This document shows positions 21,784-34,045 of a DNA stretch of 64,000 nt, piece after piece. The notes below the pieces were generated by a model that searched no databases, was not told the DNA's origin, and saw nothing but the letters and a program-made list of their open reading frames with translations. A program made the position numbers and the translations under genes. The number at the start of each line of letters is the position of its first letter. Position 1 is the stretch's first letter. The stretch is from Ashinkailepas kermadecensis. Taxonomy: Eukaryota; Arthropoda; Thecostraca; Neolepadidae. The stretch spans positions 51,280-115,279 of the forward strand of contig JAOTOM010002715.1 of assembly GCA_034440615.1 (NCBI GenBank). The letters run 5' to 3'.

Positions 21784-24240
21784 GAAAAACGATCCAGATA
21801 TATGGAATGAGAACGAAAGCATCAAAATTACACAGACAGCATCCTGTTATTAATTTTACACTCAACAACTTCCAGAAATATGAGGTGTGAAGGATCCCAA
21901 ACACTTATATTGTCGAACTGGGAAGGTATGATGTTAGTATACCAGACGATTGCATTTCAGCTTACAACAGAGCATACAGTCCCTTCTCTCTTTCAGCTAA
22001 CCTGTCAAACCGCCGATCAACACCAGGTAAATTCAGCTACGATTGTAGATCACCAGATATGGTGTCTATTAGTCCTCACTCGCGCCGGGGGTTCATGCAA
22101 ACTTCCAGGTCTTTTTCAATCGCGGAAAAGCAGAGCTTGCGCACTTCGCCCCTTGGCACAGCTAGTGGGACATACTTCACCCTTCTGGGAAAAAAAATGA
22201 CGACATAAGTAATGTTAGGCCGTTTTTCACGAGTGCGAATAATGTGGCAATTGATCCACCCTTTGCCTCCAAATGGCCAACGTTCGATGTGGTAGGGTGA
22301 TTCACAACTGAGCTGACGTGTTTACATAGACCCTTGACTTTTCTCAGGACATTCTAGGTCATTGATCTAATTTGCCCTGAGATGACCTTTTCAGGGCTTC
22401 TGGGTCAATTGCTGTTAATGTGGATGCCGAAACCGAATTTAGCGTCCATTGTAGGCTCAAGGTAAGGAAAACAATGTTATAGGGGTATCTCCCTGGAGGT
22501 TCCAAAACGAGAAAAACACTTCGATTTCATTCAATCCTTGACCTAGGGGCCGAAATAAAAATCGCACATCGTTACCATTCTAAGATATTGAGCTATATGT
22601 TGGGCATCTAAAGCTCGTACAGTTTATTGTTTTCACAAAGGGAGAGACTAAACGTTAAAAAATCATCACTTTTTGCCGAAGATTGGATTGTAGATCGACC
22701 AGGGATGATAACCAGCACCCACAAGTATAATCGCCAAGCGCAATTACTAATTATAATTAGGGTATCGATCACGATATTTCATCACGTGCCATTATGTTAA
22801 TGCACCGGTTAGCTTCATGCCGCCAACACTCCCCGCTTCAAAACAAGGGGAGGGGTCCCCGGTTTCCTACTCCCTGCACCGGGGAATGTGGCGGGAAGAC
22901 GCCGCGTACGAGCGACGGCTAAGCATTAATGCTCATCACCAAAGTGCGGGAGCAACAGAATCAGAAACACGGCATAGGTCATTCGTATGAAAATAAACGG
23001 GACAAGATTACAACCTTGTAGAATGACTATGTGAATGTATGTCGTCCAAAAATATCGCCATTTAATATTGTACTTTGGAGTCTACTACAAAGCTGCGAAT
23101 TGAAGATGTGCATTTCGATAAAGGTGAAGTTAATTTCTGCAAGCAAAGGAAACCTCTTCCCATGTCGAATGCTTTTCCATATCTAGATCAACATTAATAC
23201 ACATTTTAAATTCGCATTGCATCATTATCATATATCAAGGAAAGATGCCTATTTATGGCGAGCTGATGCTGACGTTGAAGAAGTGGAAAATACACTTATG
23301 CATGCGGGAATCTGCGGGGCGAAAACAAAAACAAAAGGAACAATATACCCCTGGACACATGCTGAAAACTATCCCGGTCAACCGCTACAAAACTGTCTGT
23401 CCTAGTGAGACGAAGTTGGATGGGGGTGAGGGCAGGGCCTCCAATCACTGTCTTATTCAGATATGTGCGGCGTGGGAGCTGAGCAACAGCTTCGCCCCCC
23501 CCCCCCCTCATCTGATGACATTCATTGATTTGGAGGCCCTAAGAAGAGGCTAGTGAGCTGAACTGGACATACCGCGCCCGTAAACCGGCAGCGCGGCAGC
23601 ACTGACTGGCTACTGACACCGTCAGGAGCGCGCCGACTTCCAGCGGGCACTGAAAGCTCAACGCGCGGCAGCTGTCGCACGGCAGCCGGCGTGGCCGTGG
23701 CGCACACGCCTCAGCCCGGTGAGCAGCTGCGTCGGCCACTGGGCGTGACGGCGACACACCGAGATACGGCTACTTGGTCATCGAGCGAGTGGGCACGGCG
23801 GCCGCCCGGCCGTGTGAGGAGTCGGCTGGGGCGCGCCACACCAGCGGCACCGTGCGTCCGTCCCGACTGGGGAGGCGCCACGGCGCCGCGCACCGCGCCG
23901 GTGTGGCGGGCCTCTCGTCTCGGGGCAGTCGGAGTAGTCGGCGGGAGGTCAGTGCAGGGGACCCAGCGAGCAACACGTCACACAATGGCCAGGAGTGTTC
24001 AAACATACATACATTCACACACTGTTGCGACATAGACACACAGCAATCATCTATAATGACCCAGCCCAACCTTCATCAGACAAGATAGACAAGCTGGAGC
24101 GAAGACCTGCCAATGTGATTACATTTTACGTGACTACCATACATCTACCACAAATTAATGAAGAAAAAAACAGTGGCATGTGACTAAAACAAACAAAACC
24201 AAAGCTCCAAGTCTAAAGTGGAATTTATTTTTCCTCCCGT
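21784..24240. other. SF1 intron 3, remaining sequence
   Basis: Apart from the SINE module at 22325-22515, no repeat or exon is recognised. 23560-23960 is GC-rich with several short open frames but none has a domain or a phase-compatible conserved block. A decayed LINE-tail-like sequence (GTTCGTTATTTGGGCTTTAT) is at about 24250. Confidence 0.5.
22325..22515 (+). repeat. 5'-truncated copy of the 200-bp SINE 3' module
   Basis: Nearly identical to 14700-14895: AGACCCTTGACTTTTCTCAG, GGTCATTGATCTAATTTG, GGATGCCGAAACCGAATT, GTATCTCCCTGGAG. No tRNA head is present. I found no clear TSD. Confidence 0.75.
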
Positions 24241-24611
24241 AAAACGTTAGTTCGTTATTTGGGCTTTATGCTACCTCGACCAGAGCAGTAAAGTGATGAA
24301 CTTGATTCTAAAGCAGCCAAATCAGATGGCAGATAGCCAGCGGAGCCCTTCGATGAACTTCACATCCCGTCAAATTCCCCTCATAGTCCCAGCCATCAGC
24401 CACACCACTGCGATCAGCTGTCAATCCCCCTCATAGGCATACCTCTTCCGGTCCACACCCCATACCCCGCCCCACCTCGCTGCATGCCCCCACCAGCAGC
24501 TACACATTCGGCCGGCTGCCGGCCTCATGCTGGGCCTGCCCGTGCCGGACGTTGAGCTGCCAGGGCAGCGCCGAGGCCGGGGCCGGATCGCTGTCTGGCC
24601 GGCGGCGTTAC

Positions 24612-24687
24612 CTCTGCTCCGGGTTAGCCGGTATGCCGAGGTCACCCGAGCGCAGTCGTCGGCTAAAGTCCTCGATCTGCAGCTGTA
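24612..24687 (-). CDS. SF1: SF1 coding exon 3
   Basis: A 76-nt exon with acceptor CCTCCACAG| and donor AG|GTAACG. It encodes QLQIEDFSRRLRSGDLGIP followed by ANPEQ, matching the conserved QLQIEDLTRKLRTGDLGIP block at the start of the SF1 helix-hairpin domain that helps contact U2AF65. It ends with AG of an Arg codon completed by G in exon 4. Confidence 0.97.
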
Positions 24688-24889
24688 CTGTGGAGGGCCG
24701 TTAGGGCAAAAACGCCCGACACATTGTTAGACAAACGCCCGGCTCCAGTCGCCCGGCACAGACACACACAGACACACACACACACATACACACACGAGCT
24801 AACGGCCCGTCAAACCAGCTGAAAACGCCACTGGGCTCGCGACAGTCAGCTATCGTGGGGCAGCAGAGGCGCCATCAAAACACGGTCAA

Positions 24890-25662
24890 GTCATTGTCAG
24901 CCATCGTGGGGCAGTGTGGACGCCACCAACACGGTCATGGCACTATGAGCTAGCCAGGGCAGCGTGGGCACCACCAACACGGTCATGGCACTATGAGCTA
25001 TCGCGTGGCAGGGCGGGCACCACCAACACGGCCATGGCACTGTGACCTATCCAGGGCAGCGTGGACGCAACCAACACGGTCATGGCACTATGAGCTATCC
25101 AGGGCAGCGTGTGCACCACGAACACGGTCATAGCACTATGAGCTATCCAGGGCAGCGTGGGCACCACCAACACGGTCATGGCACTAGGAGCTATCCAGGG
25201 CAGCGTGGATGCCACCAACACGGTCATGGCACTATGAGCTATCCAGGGCAGCGTGGACGCCACCAACACGGCCATGGCACTATGAGCTATCCAAGGCAGC
25301 GTGGACGCCACCAACACGGCCATGGCACTATGAGCTATCCAAGGCAGCGTGGACGCCACCAACACGGTCATGGCACTATGAGCTATCGCGTGGCAGGGCG
25401 GGCACCACCAACACGGCCATGGCACTGTGACCTATCCAGGGCAGCGTGGACGCCACCAACACGGTCATGGCACTATGAGCTATCCAGGGCAGCGTGGGCA
25501 CCACCAACACGGTCATGGCACTATGAGCTATCCAGGGCAGCGTGGGCGCCACCAACACGGTCATGGCACTATGAGCTATCCAGGGCAGCGTGGACGCCAC
25601 CAACACGGTCATGGCACTATGAGCTATCCAAGGCAGCGTGGACGCCACCAACACGGCCACCG
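24890..25662. repeat. 48-bp minisatellite upstream of exon 3
   Basis: About 16 copies of CACTATGAGCTATCCAGGGC, AGCGTGGACGCCACCAACAC, GGTCATGG. The 48-bp period keeps long false frames open on both strands. Confidence 0.93.
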
Positions 25663-26179
25663 GCGCCTGCTGACGGCCGGCGAGTCACGTGACGTGACGA
25701 CGGCTACACCGCTCCCTCACCGACCTGACAGGCGGCGCCACACGGCGGCCGCTGCACGTGTCTCATCGACAACCAGCACACCGACGGCCACTCTGCGGCT
25801 GATGCCGCCGGCCTCGCCGGGTGGCGGCGCGTCGCCTCAAAACAACGTACTAACACACATACACATTAGACATGCATACACAATGCCCCAGCACACAAGT
25901 GAAGCAGTGATCGCCCCGTGTGACGTCACGACTCGCCGCTCACCTTCTCCACTCCAGGCAGCATGCCAACGCCCGCGGCGGGCGACCAACCAGGCGGCCG
26001 TACGAGTCCGCCGCCAAAACGAAACACGAGGCAGCTCCCATACGACATCACACGTGCTCTCACCCGGCTATTCAAAGTCAACAAATACGTCGTCCTAACC
26101 AGGATACAGCAACACATTTTGGCTACGTAGGAATTTGCATCGCACGAACTTCAAGGTCACAGATCCCGTGTGTACTCAC

Positions 26180-26317
26180 TCAGGTAAGCCTCCTCCTGAT
26201 CCTTGCTGAGGTTGGTTGGCAGGATGGTGGGCATGCCGGGTATGAAGGTCTTATCGTTCTCGTCGCCGCCCCAGCGCGAGCGGCGCTTCTTGCCTCGAGG
26301 TGTCTCCGAGCTGGATT
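26180..26317 (-). CDS. SF1: SF1 coding exon 2: ULM (U2AF65 ligand motif)
   Basis: The acceptor is ATCTCCTCAG| and the donor is CTGA|GTGAGTAC. The exon encodes residues 86-130 with KKRRSRWGGDENDKTFIPG, the UHM-ligand motif in which the Trp (W100) after basic residues inserts into the U2AF large-subunit UHM. It continues MPTILPTNLSKDQEEAYL, strongly conserved in animal SF1 (human has IPGMPTVIPPGLT). The final A joins TA of exon 3 to give Ile. Confidence 0.97.
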   Translation of the reverse strand, partial: NPARRHLEARSAARAGAATRTIRPSYPACPPSCQPTSARIRRRLT

Positions 26318-26706
26318 CTGAGGAGATGGGGTCACGTCACTGGTCAGTGTCAGTGTCAGTGTCAGGTGTGTGTGCAGCAGCTCTGTTGTCAGTGTCAGTG
26401 TCAGTGTGTGTGTGTGCAGCAGCTCTGTTGGTCAGTATGCTCAGTGGCACATGTTCAGTGGTGAGTTGACTTATTGCACACAAGATCATGCCAGTGGTCA
26501 CGAGACAAAACAAATGGCACGTTTCGCACAACATACGTGACATCCACATACGTGAAGTTCGCCAGGTATTCGGAAACGGAGCAACGGAAAAACTGCTGCC
26601 GTGGCCATAATTTGGGAATTATTTCAACTCTTCCAGCCAAATTGCAACATAATTGATGATGGGCATCGGATTGACGTCTCGCTGGGATTACCGGCAGACA
26701 ACAGCA

Positions 26707-27190
26707 CAGTGTTAAATTATGCGTGAAACAGGGCGGAATATACCACTTATTGAACACTGGATCGGCATCCTTCTCCAAGAAGTATCAACATCCTGTTCCT
26801 TCATGCGTACTTATGAAGTCTTCATGTCTCCTTTCTAACAGTATCTCGCTTATAAGTATCATGTCCATGCTCTCGATAAGAAATGGCAACACACGAACAT
26901 TTCGCAACGCAATTTCAGGTAAAGGGATTATCTATAATGTGATATGGCATACACTGCCAGTTTATAGCATGGGATTATTCTCACTATCCTGACTATAGCT
27001 GTCCCTAAATTATGAATCTCAAAACAAATAATAAATCTGCAGTCATAAGTACCTACAGCATTGGCTAAAATATGAGTCTGAAAGACATTAAAAGTATTTT
27101 AAATGACACTAATTTCATGGCAAATTTCGACATCCTACTGTGCTCGTTCAGAGATCTCACACCTAACGAAAAACCATTATTTTAACTCTG
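26707..27190 (+). mobile_element. hAT-like MITE
   Basis: 484 bp, left end CAGTGTTAAATTATGCG, right end CATTATTTTAACTCTG. Flanking 8-mers CAACAGCA and GGACAGCA agree in 6 of 8. In SF1 intron 1. Confidence 0.85.
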
Positions 27191-27362
27191 GGACAGCAGA
27201 ACACTCGTATCACACAGAGGTACCTCCACCACACAAAAGTGCGAGGTTTATCCGAATAAGAAAGAAAATTGAAAGCACCGCAATTCTTGACCTCACCTCA
27301 CTTGTTTCTTCATTGAATGGTTTGGTTAAGGAGTTTTAGTGTACAGCATCACTGTTGGATAC

Positions 27363-27363
<1 letters not shown>

Positions 27364-27444
<81 letters not shown>

Positions 27445-27446
27445 CA
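27364..27446. repeat. (AT)n microsatellite
   Basis: About 80 bp of AT dinucleotides in SF1 intron 1. Confidence 0.97.
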
Positions 27447-27808
27447 TAACAGATAATATCCGCATTATTTCGGCCAAGTACATTGCTATAATAGCCGTGG
27501 GTATCAAGGTTGATATAGGTAGCTACCAAGGCGAGAAAATACATTGCAGTTTCGATTTGTACCATGCATGCTGTTCATTTTTGGAACTGAATTGCATTTT
27601 CAGTTCCAAAACTGAACATTGTGAAAGTGATCAGCTGGAACCTCAACACCCTTTTTTGGCCTTTAAAGCTAGTGTGATAATTGTGTTTGATAAAGACACC
27701 AATGGATATTATAACAGTCACAACGCTTTTAATGAGTCCCTTTAAACCACCACTACATGAGCATCGGCTAAATTTCCAACAGCCGGCCGCCGGCAGCACG
27801 TCACATAC

Positions 27809-28061
27809 CATTCTCCTTGCGTTTGCGGTCCCTGTCGCGGTCGGACTCGCGGTCCCTGTCGCGGTCGCGGTCCCTGTCGCGGTCCCTGTCACGGTCGCGG
27901 TCCCTGCTGGCGGTGCTGCCAGCGGCGCAGATGGCGGGCGGGTCGGGCACGCCAGACAGGTAGCTCGGCTTCAGCAGGCTGGAGCCGGCCGGCTTGCGGC
28001 CCGAGCCCAGGATCGGGTTGATCTTGGACAGGCGAACGTTGTTGGCGCCCGACCCGGCCAT
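27809..28061 (-). CDS. SF1: SF1 coding exon 1 (residues 1-84 plus first base of 85)
   Basis: Start codon at 28061 in a good context (GCC ATG G). The exon encodes MAGSGANNVRLSKINPILG, then a Lys/Pro/Ser stretch, then an Arg-Asp dipeptide run of the kind found in RS/RD splicing proteins, ending KRKEN. The donor is G|GTATGT, with GT at 27808-27807. The last base G pairs with AA of exon 2 to make Glu. A 48-bp array directly upstream repeats the start-codon context, so the choice of Met depends on this frame being the only one that continues into exon 2. Confidence 0.88.
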
Positions 28062-28330
28062 GGCGACTCCTGGCGACTCCTGGCGACAGACGGCGACCGT
28101 CACACACCACACCGGCCATGGCGACTCCTGGCGACAGACGGCGACCGTCACACCCCACACCGGCCATGGCGACTCCTGGCGACAGACGGCGACCGTCACA
28201 CCCCACACCGGCCATGGCGACTCCTGGCGACAGACGGCGACCGTCACACCCCACACCGGCCATGGCGACTCCTGGCGACAGACGGCGACCGTCACACATC
28301 ACACACCGGCCATGGCGACCGTCACACACC
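28062..28330. repeat. 48-bp minisatellite repeating the SF1 start-codon context
   Basis: Five to six units of GCGACTCCTGGCGACAGACG, GCGACCGTCACACCCCACAC, CGGCCATG. On the minus strand each gives GGAGTCGCCATGGCCGG, the same context as the SF1 start at 28061. A 10-bp extra duplication in the last unit puts these upstream ATGs out of frame with SF1. Confidence 0.92.
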
Positions 28331-28369
28331 ACACCGTCCAAACGTCCCGTATACATTGACGACACTCGG

Positions 28370-28848
28370 CAGTTATAAATTATTCGTGAGACAGGGTGGA
28401 ATATACCACTTTCTGAACACTCAATTGACATCCTTCTCCAAGAATTATTTACATCCTGCTTCATGATATGTGCTTATGAAGTCTTCGTATCTCCTTTCTA
28501 ACAGTATCTCGTTCATAAGTATCATGCTGATGTTCTTGATAAGGAATGGTGATACAAGAACATTTCACAATGCAATTTCAGGTAAAGGGATTAACTATAA
28601 TGTGATATATATACAATCCCAGTTTATAGCACAGGTATTTTTATCGCCATCCAGAACATAGCTCTTCATAAACTATGAAACTCAAAACAAATGATAAAGG
28701 TACAGTCATAAGTATGCCATAAGCTAAAATTTGAGTCTTAGACATCAAAGCCATTTTAAATGACACTAATCCTATGGCAAATTTTGACATCCTACTGTGC
28801 TCATTTCGGCATCTCACGCCTAATGAATAAAACATTATTTTAACCCTG
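28370..28848 (+). mobile_element. hAT-like MITE
   Basis: 479 bp, left end CAGTTATAAATTATTCG, right end CATTATTTTAACCCTG. The interior aligns along its length with the 26707 copy. TSD decayed. It lies just upstream of the SF1 start region. Confidence 0.83.
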
Positions 28849-28959
28849 GCACACAGTCACACCCCACACCAGCCAAACGCACCATATCCCATGGGCCCTT
28901 GATCAGGCATGTTGTGACCTGATCAGTTAGTTAGTTATTTTGGCTTTAGGGTGCTTCAA

Positions 28960-29165
28960 CCTGATCAGGGACATATGGTGACCTGATCAGGGGCATATGG
29001 TGACCTGATCAGGGGCATATGGTGACCTGATCATGGGCATAGTGACCTGACCAGGGTCATATTGTGACCTGATCAGAGGCATGTGGTGACCTGATCAGGG
29101 GCATATCGTGGCCTGATCAGGGGCATGTGGTGACCTGACCAGGGTCATTTATTAATCAGATCATG
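28960..29165. repeat. 22-23 bp tandem repeat GACCTGATCAGGGGCATATGG
   Basis: About nine imperfect copies, fused on its left to a partial LINE tail (TTAGTTAGTTATTTTGGCTT at 28926). The unit contains the palindrome TGATCA. Confidence 0.88.
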
Positions 29166-29532
29166 GGCAAGTATCCAACCCAGCTCCCACATGCCATTTT
29201 ACTAGGTAGCAGCTTTATTCATCCTATATTGTTTAGCATATTCCTAAAGAGCAGATATTCTCATTCCATTCCATTTTATTGTCAGCCTTCTTCAGCCAGG
29301 TTGATGTGCATAATTATATGCAGAGCGGGAATTTACCCACCCATCACACACTGTGTGACCACAACACTGATGCTCACACACTGTCTTGGGTGTCATGTTT
29401 CCCCTCTAATCTCCAGTCTAAGGGTTGCACGAAAACGAAAGGTGTCATCGGAAAGCGATCGACGAGTAGGGCCCGAAACCACTCCCGAAATGTTATTCCC
29501 TCAAAAAGTGGCATCACTAGGGGGAATATGAG

Positions 29533-29690
29533 GTGGTTGTTGTCAGTTTTTTTATGACACGTCGAGACTTGATTCATGTAGCGTCGCCAATCTCTCACGC
29601 TGATTGGTCGTGGGCGAAGAGTAGCGACAGGTGAGACTTGAACCAACAACCTTTCGATTGTGAGACGAGCATAGCCCGAGACCAAGGTTT
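29533..29690 (-). mobile_element. tRNA-Lys-like SINE, degraded
   Basis: The minus strand shows the SINE B-box region (GGTTGTTGGTTCAAGTCTC) and stem-loop with GTGTCATAAAAAAACTGACAAC at the end. The head is damaged. It sits next to a long (AT)n tract. TSD not identified. Confidence 0.75.
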
Positions 29691-29729
29691 GAGCCAACAT
29701 GTTAATAAAATTATGCTCCCATTGCTGTC

Positions 29730-29732
<3 letters not shown>

Positions 29733-29792
<60 letters not shown>

Positions 29793-29822
29793 TTATATAT
29801 ATATATACATACATACATATAT
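29733..29822. repeat. (AT)n microsatellite
   Basis: TATATA tract with a few TTTATA interruptions ending in ACATACATACATA. Confidence 0.96.
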
Positions 29823-31591
29823 GGTTTTTTTTTCTAAAAGATGTTTACGGATTGTGATTTTTTTTCTCAGAATACTATGTTTATGAACCTGATTCGGAAG
29901 ATGCGACCACTCGTTTTCGGTGCTGATGCTTACTTTTCAATTTTAACAATATCACATCGGTACAGTGTGATGGCATCATGGCACAGCTACTCCGACTGGC
30001 TAACGCTACAAATGGTTCACACACCTTAATGAGATGGTCAAAGTAGTTTAACCTAACCTAACCTACCCTAACATAACCTGCCTACCTCTAGGTTTATCAT
30101 AGCTATAATTTGCATAATGTGCCATCCATGCAGCACTGCTGTTTTTGGTGTGATAATTTATATATTCCTCACCTTGTGCTTATCAGATGTGATGAAAGGG
30201 ACATTCAACACTACACACAGTTGATTCAACACTTCTTCACATCAAAAATGCTGATTTTCCACCTATATCACACAAATCACACACCACCATTACCCGACAA
30301 GAATGCCAGCTGAAACACAAGAACACTGGCGGAGCTGGCTATGGGCACCTCAACTTTTCTGAAAACTGAAAAAGTTCCATGAGTAATAATAATTAAATAG
30401 GAAGACATAACCTAACCTAACATAATAAAATAAAATATACTCTAATCTAAACTAATATCAATGAATATATTATAATATAAAAATACAATATAGCATCAGC
30501 ACACATTCCCACAGCCCAGTGTTGTGTCGCTTCTGTGCGCATTGTTGCAGAGTAATGGCGGTACGTGATTTGCGTGATATAGGCGGAAATAAGCATTTTC
30601 TATGTGGAAGTGTTGAATCAACTGCATGGAGTTTTGAATGTCCCTTTCAACACCTGAGAACAGAGTGGGAAACTTACTTTCCGGGTTGGGAGTCAGAGTG
30701 CATACCAACTTCTTCTGGAGTACGTCTTCATTGACATTATTTTTTTATGCATGGAATATGTTTACCAGTAACAGACTGGAAAACCTATGTAATATGCATT
30801 CTCATTTTTTTCAAATAAAATGTCAAAACATAGGAACAAAGAAGTGAACAATGGATGGCAAAGCCTGGCAGCAACTCATAATAATCAGCACTGTTTTGTC
30901 TCTCATAACTCACAGGAGCAATGCTCCCTCCTTTCACTGTTGGTCTCAGTACAAGGCTAGCCATATGAATAACAAACAAAAACACTTTACACTTCACCCT
31001 CAGCTCAGAGCACATACCTACCTACACAGCCAATTTCCTACATAATATTAACGATACTCTGTTGCCGCACATGCCAGTTTGATGTGATCAACGCAAAGGA
31101 TCAGTCAAGCTCTTGTGTTTGCAGTATGGCACTGTTAACCATGTGTTCAAAGTTGCTAATGGTTATGACATATAAAAATTACCTTCCATCGATTGGTTGA
31201 CGGACAGGTTTCGGAACAGAAAACGCTAACACAGCCAATTCTGATCGGTGGCCTCCAGGACTCCAGAGGACGTCTCTTAAAACTGTCAAACTTTCCCACC
31301 ATATGGGTGGCAAGAACACAAGTTTTCAGAGACACTGCTCCAGTTGGAGAACAGTGTACTCAGTGTGCATGCGCACCATCTTGAAAGTTGCTGTTGGCAC
31401 GTTGTTATTGGCAATTCCTGTGGTTGAGATTCATGGAGTATGTGAAGCTGTGGTCTGGCTGCTGACTGCTACAAAAAGTGGTTAGTTTGAGTGGTGACCA
31501 TAAGTGGAATAACCAGCATTTTTTTTGGGTGTCATTCTGTGTTTGTTTTTATTGATATAATTGTTCCCACATTTGTGTCAGAGTACATGTG

Positions 31592-31644
31592 GTGGTGGAC
31601 TTGTGCTTTAGCGAGCGTCGACTGCATTGGTCATTTTGCACCCA
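31592..31644 (-). mobile_element. Solo LINE 3' tail with 16-bp TSD
   Basis: A diverged 53-bp insertion (GTGCTTTAGCGAGCGTCGAC, TGCATTGGTCATTTTGCACC). A perfect TSD TGTCAGAGTACATGTG lies at 31576-31591 and 31645-31660. It is inside the 29.8-34.4 kb repeat complex. Confidence 0.88.
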
Positions 31645-31699
31645 TGTCAGAGTACATGTGAAGCCCATCGTATCCAGTATGAACCCAGAGTGCAAAAAT

Positions 31700-33136
31700 G
31701 TTTTCAGAGATAAAATATCTTAAGAAGTGCCTTAATTTCCACTCTGCCTGAGAAGCACCAGGACTTTGACCATCTCATTAAGGTATGTGAACCGTTTGTA
31801 GCGTTAGCCAGTTGGAGCATCAGTGCCATAGCTATGAAGTTGGTAATCTTTACCTTTCGGCCGACACATACTGCCAAGGTTAGTGATTTGTAGAGGTGTA
31901 CAGTGGGGAACAGTGACGTCACAGCAGTCAGGGAAGTGACGTCACAGGAGTCGGGTGTCGGTAAAGATTACCACCTAACCTAGACTAAGATAATGTAGCA
32001 TAATATACAAACTGTATCATAGCATAACATAATCTAACCTAACCTAACCAGAAAATCAGAATCCTCCAAAGCAAATTTGTTCTGCCATGACATTATGAAA
32101 TATATGCAACATTGTATAGGCAACTCTTAACAAATCACTAACCTTAGCAGGAGAGTGGGAAACTTACTTTCCGGGTTGGAAGTCGGAGTGCATACCGATT
32201 TCTTCTGGAGTAATTTTCATGGACATTATTTTGTTATGCATGGAATCTGTTTACCAGTAACTGACCGGAAAAACCTAAATCAGTACCGACATAATATGCA
32301 TAAGTAATATCATTCTCATATTTGGTCAAATCAACTGTCAAAACATAGGAACAACGAAGTGAACAATGGAAGGCACCGCCCGGCAGTGACTCGTAATAAT
32401 CAGCACCATTTCGTTTCTGATAACTCACAGGAGCAATGAGCCTTCCTTTCACTTTTGGTCTCAGTACCAGGATAGCCATATGAAAAAAAAAACAACTTCA
32501 CACTTCACCCTCAGATCAGAGTGCATACCAACCTACGCAGCAGATTTCCCACATAATATGAACGCAACTCCGCTACCGCACATGCCACAGTTGGATGTGA
32601 TCAAAGCAAAGGATCAGTCAAGGTCTTGTGTTTGCAGTATGACACTGTTAACATGTGTTCAAAGTTGCTAATGGTTATGATGTCATATAAAAGTTACCTT
32701 GCATTGATTGGTTGACAGACAGATTTCGGAACAGAAAATGCTAACGCAGCCAATTCTGATCGGTGGCCTCCGGGACTCCGGAGAACGTCTCTTAAAACTG
32801 TCAAACTTTCCCACTATATGGGTGGCAGGAACACAGGTTTCCCGAGACACAGCTCCGGAGCCGGAGAAGTGTACTCAGTGTGCATCATCTTGCAAGTTGC
32901 TGTTGGCGCGTTGTTGTCAGCAATTCCGGTGGTTGACTGATGGAGTGTGTGAGGATGTGGTCTGGCTGCTGACTGCTACACAAAGTTGTTAGTTTGAGTG
33001 GTGACCGTAAGCGGAATAACCAGCGTTTTTTTTGGGTGTCGTTCTGTTTGTTTTTATTGATATCTTTGTTCCCACATTTGTGTCGGAGTCAGGGTGGAAA
33101 TTAAGGCACTTCTTAAGAGATTTTATCTCTGAAAAC
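31700..33136. mobile_element. 1.44-kb segment with 45-bp terminal inverted repeats
   Basis: The left arm (31700-31744, GTTTTCAGAGATAAAATATC...TTAATTTCCAC) is the inverse complement of the right arm (33092-33136), with only a few mismatches. The interior holds module B and no ORF with a domain. It could be a non-autonomous TIR element or a by-product of inversion. Confidence 0.6.
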
Positions 33137-33929
33137 ATTTTGGTAGATTTTTCTTAAAAGGTGTTTTGGGAATGGAAGGATTTTTTTTTGGCAGAATACC
33201 ATGTTTATGAACTTGATTCGGAAGATTCGATCATTCGTTTTCTCCGTAAATGCTTACGTCTCGGTTAATCTTAGCGATAATATCTATAATGCGCCATATA
33301 TGCCACACCGCTGTTTGTTGCATAATTTATCCATCCCTCACCTGGCACTTCTCAGACGTGATTAAAGGGACATTCGACACTTCACACAGTTGATTCAACA
33401 CTTTCACATCGAAAATGCTTAATTTCCGCCTCTTTGCCACATAGATGACACACCACTACCGTTACACCACAACGGCAAAAAAACTAAACGTACAGCACGG
33501 CTAAGAGCCGGCTTCTGCTCGGTCTGGTCTTGCCTCACAACTTCCAACAAATAGTATGATAATTCATAATTAAATAGGAAAATTTAACCTAACCTAACAT
33601 AATACAACCTACTCTTATCTAAACCAATATAAACTCATATATTTTAATTAAAAAACAAGCGTAATGTTTATCGTGACGGACAGCGAAGTGATATTTAAAA
33701 GAGTCGGCTTCTGCTCGGTCTCGTCTTTCCTCACGACTTCCAACAAGCAATATGATAATTAATAATTAAATAGGAAAACCTAGCCTAACCTAACCTAACA
33801 TAATACAATCTACTCTTATCTAAACTAATATAAACTCATATATTATAATTTAAAAACAAGCGTAATATTTATCGTGACGTCATCCGTACATCACTCATTT
33901 TCAGCATAATATATAGAATGTATCATAGC

Positions 33930-34045
33930 ATAATATAATCTAATCTAACCTAACCTAACCTAACCTAGCCTAACATAACCTAACCTAACCTAGCCTGACA
34001 TAACATAACATAACAAAACATAACCTAACCTAACCTAACCTAACC
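33930..34045. repeat. Short interstitial TTAGG-like (CCTAA)n runs
   Basis: CTAACCTAACCTAACCTAAC runs, mixed with CATAA variants. Similar shorter runs occur at about 30050, 30410, 32035, 33585 and 33790. TTAGG is the usual arthropod telomere unit. Here they sit inside a repeat complex, so they are not evidence of a chromosome end. Confidence 0.8.

Larger units (their letters stand above)
1828..28061 (-). other. SF1: SF1 gene, coding span: 13 exons, splicing factor 1 / branchpoint-binding protein, 705 aa
   Basis: SF1 is the nuclear protein that recognises the intron branchpoint in the early (E/commitment) spliceosome together with U2AF. I joined 13 minus-strand exons by GT-AG borders. Every split codon closes correctly and the sum is 2118 nt, exactly 706 codons with stop. 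Domain order: basic Arg-Asp dipeptide region (about residues 50-80), ULM with RSRW (97-100) that binds U2AF65, SPSP motif (157-160), helix hairpin, KH domain with GPRG loop (about 235-238) and KVGRKDG, QUA2 (about 313-335), CCHC knuckle 1 (C339, C342, H347, C352), CCHC knuckle 2 (C364, C367, H372, C377), Gly-rich linker, long Pro/Gln-rich tail. Family proteins are usually about 550-800 aa. The start at 28061 is the first Met before a conserved reading frame; an upstream non-coding exon cannot be excluded. Introns are unusually rich in minisatellites. Confidence 0.97.

Noticed and set aside
23560..24035. GC-rich possible extra SF1 exon in intron 3
   Set aside because: Exons 3 and 4 already join in phase with conserved sequence on both sides; no conserved block found here.
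25042..26098. Long open frames in the 48-bp array
   Set aside because: Period divisible by three; simple repeat translation.
33930..34045. Chromosome end
   Set aside because: TTAGG-like runs are short, interrupted and flanked on both sides by ordinary repeats and genes.
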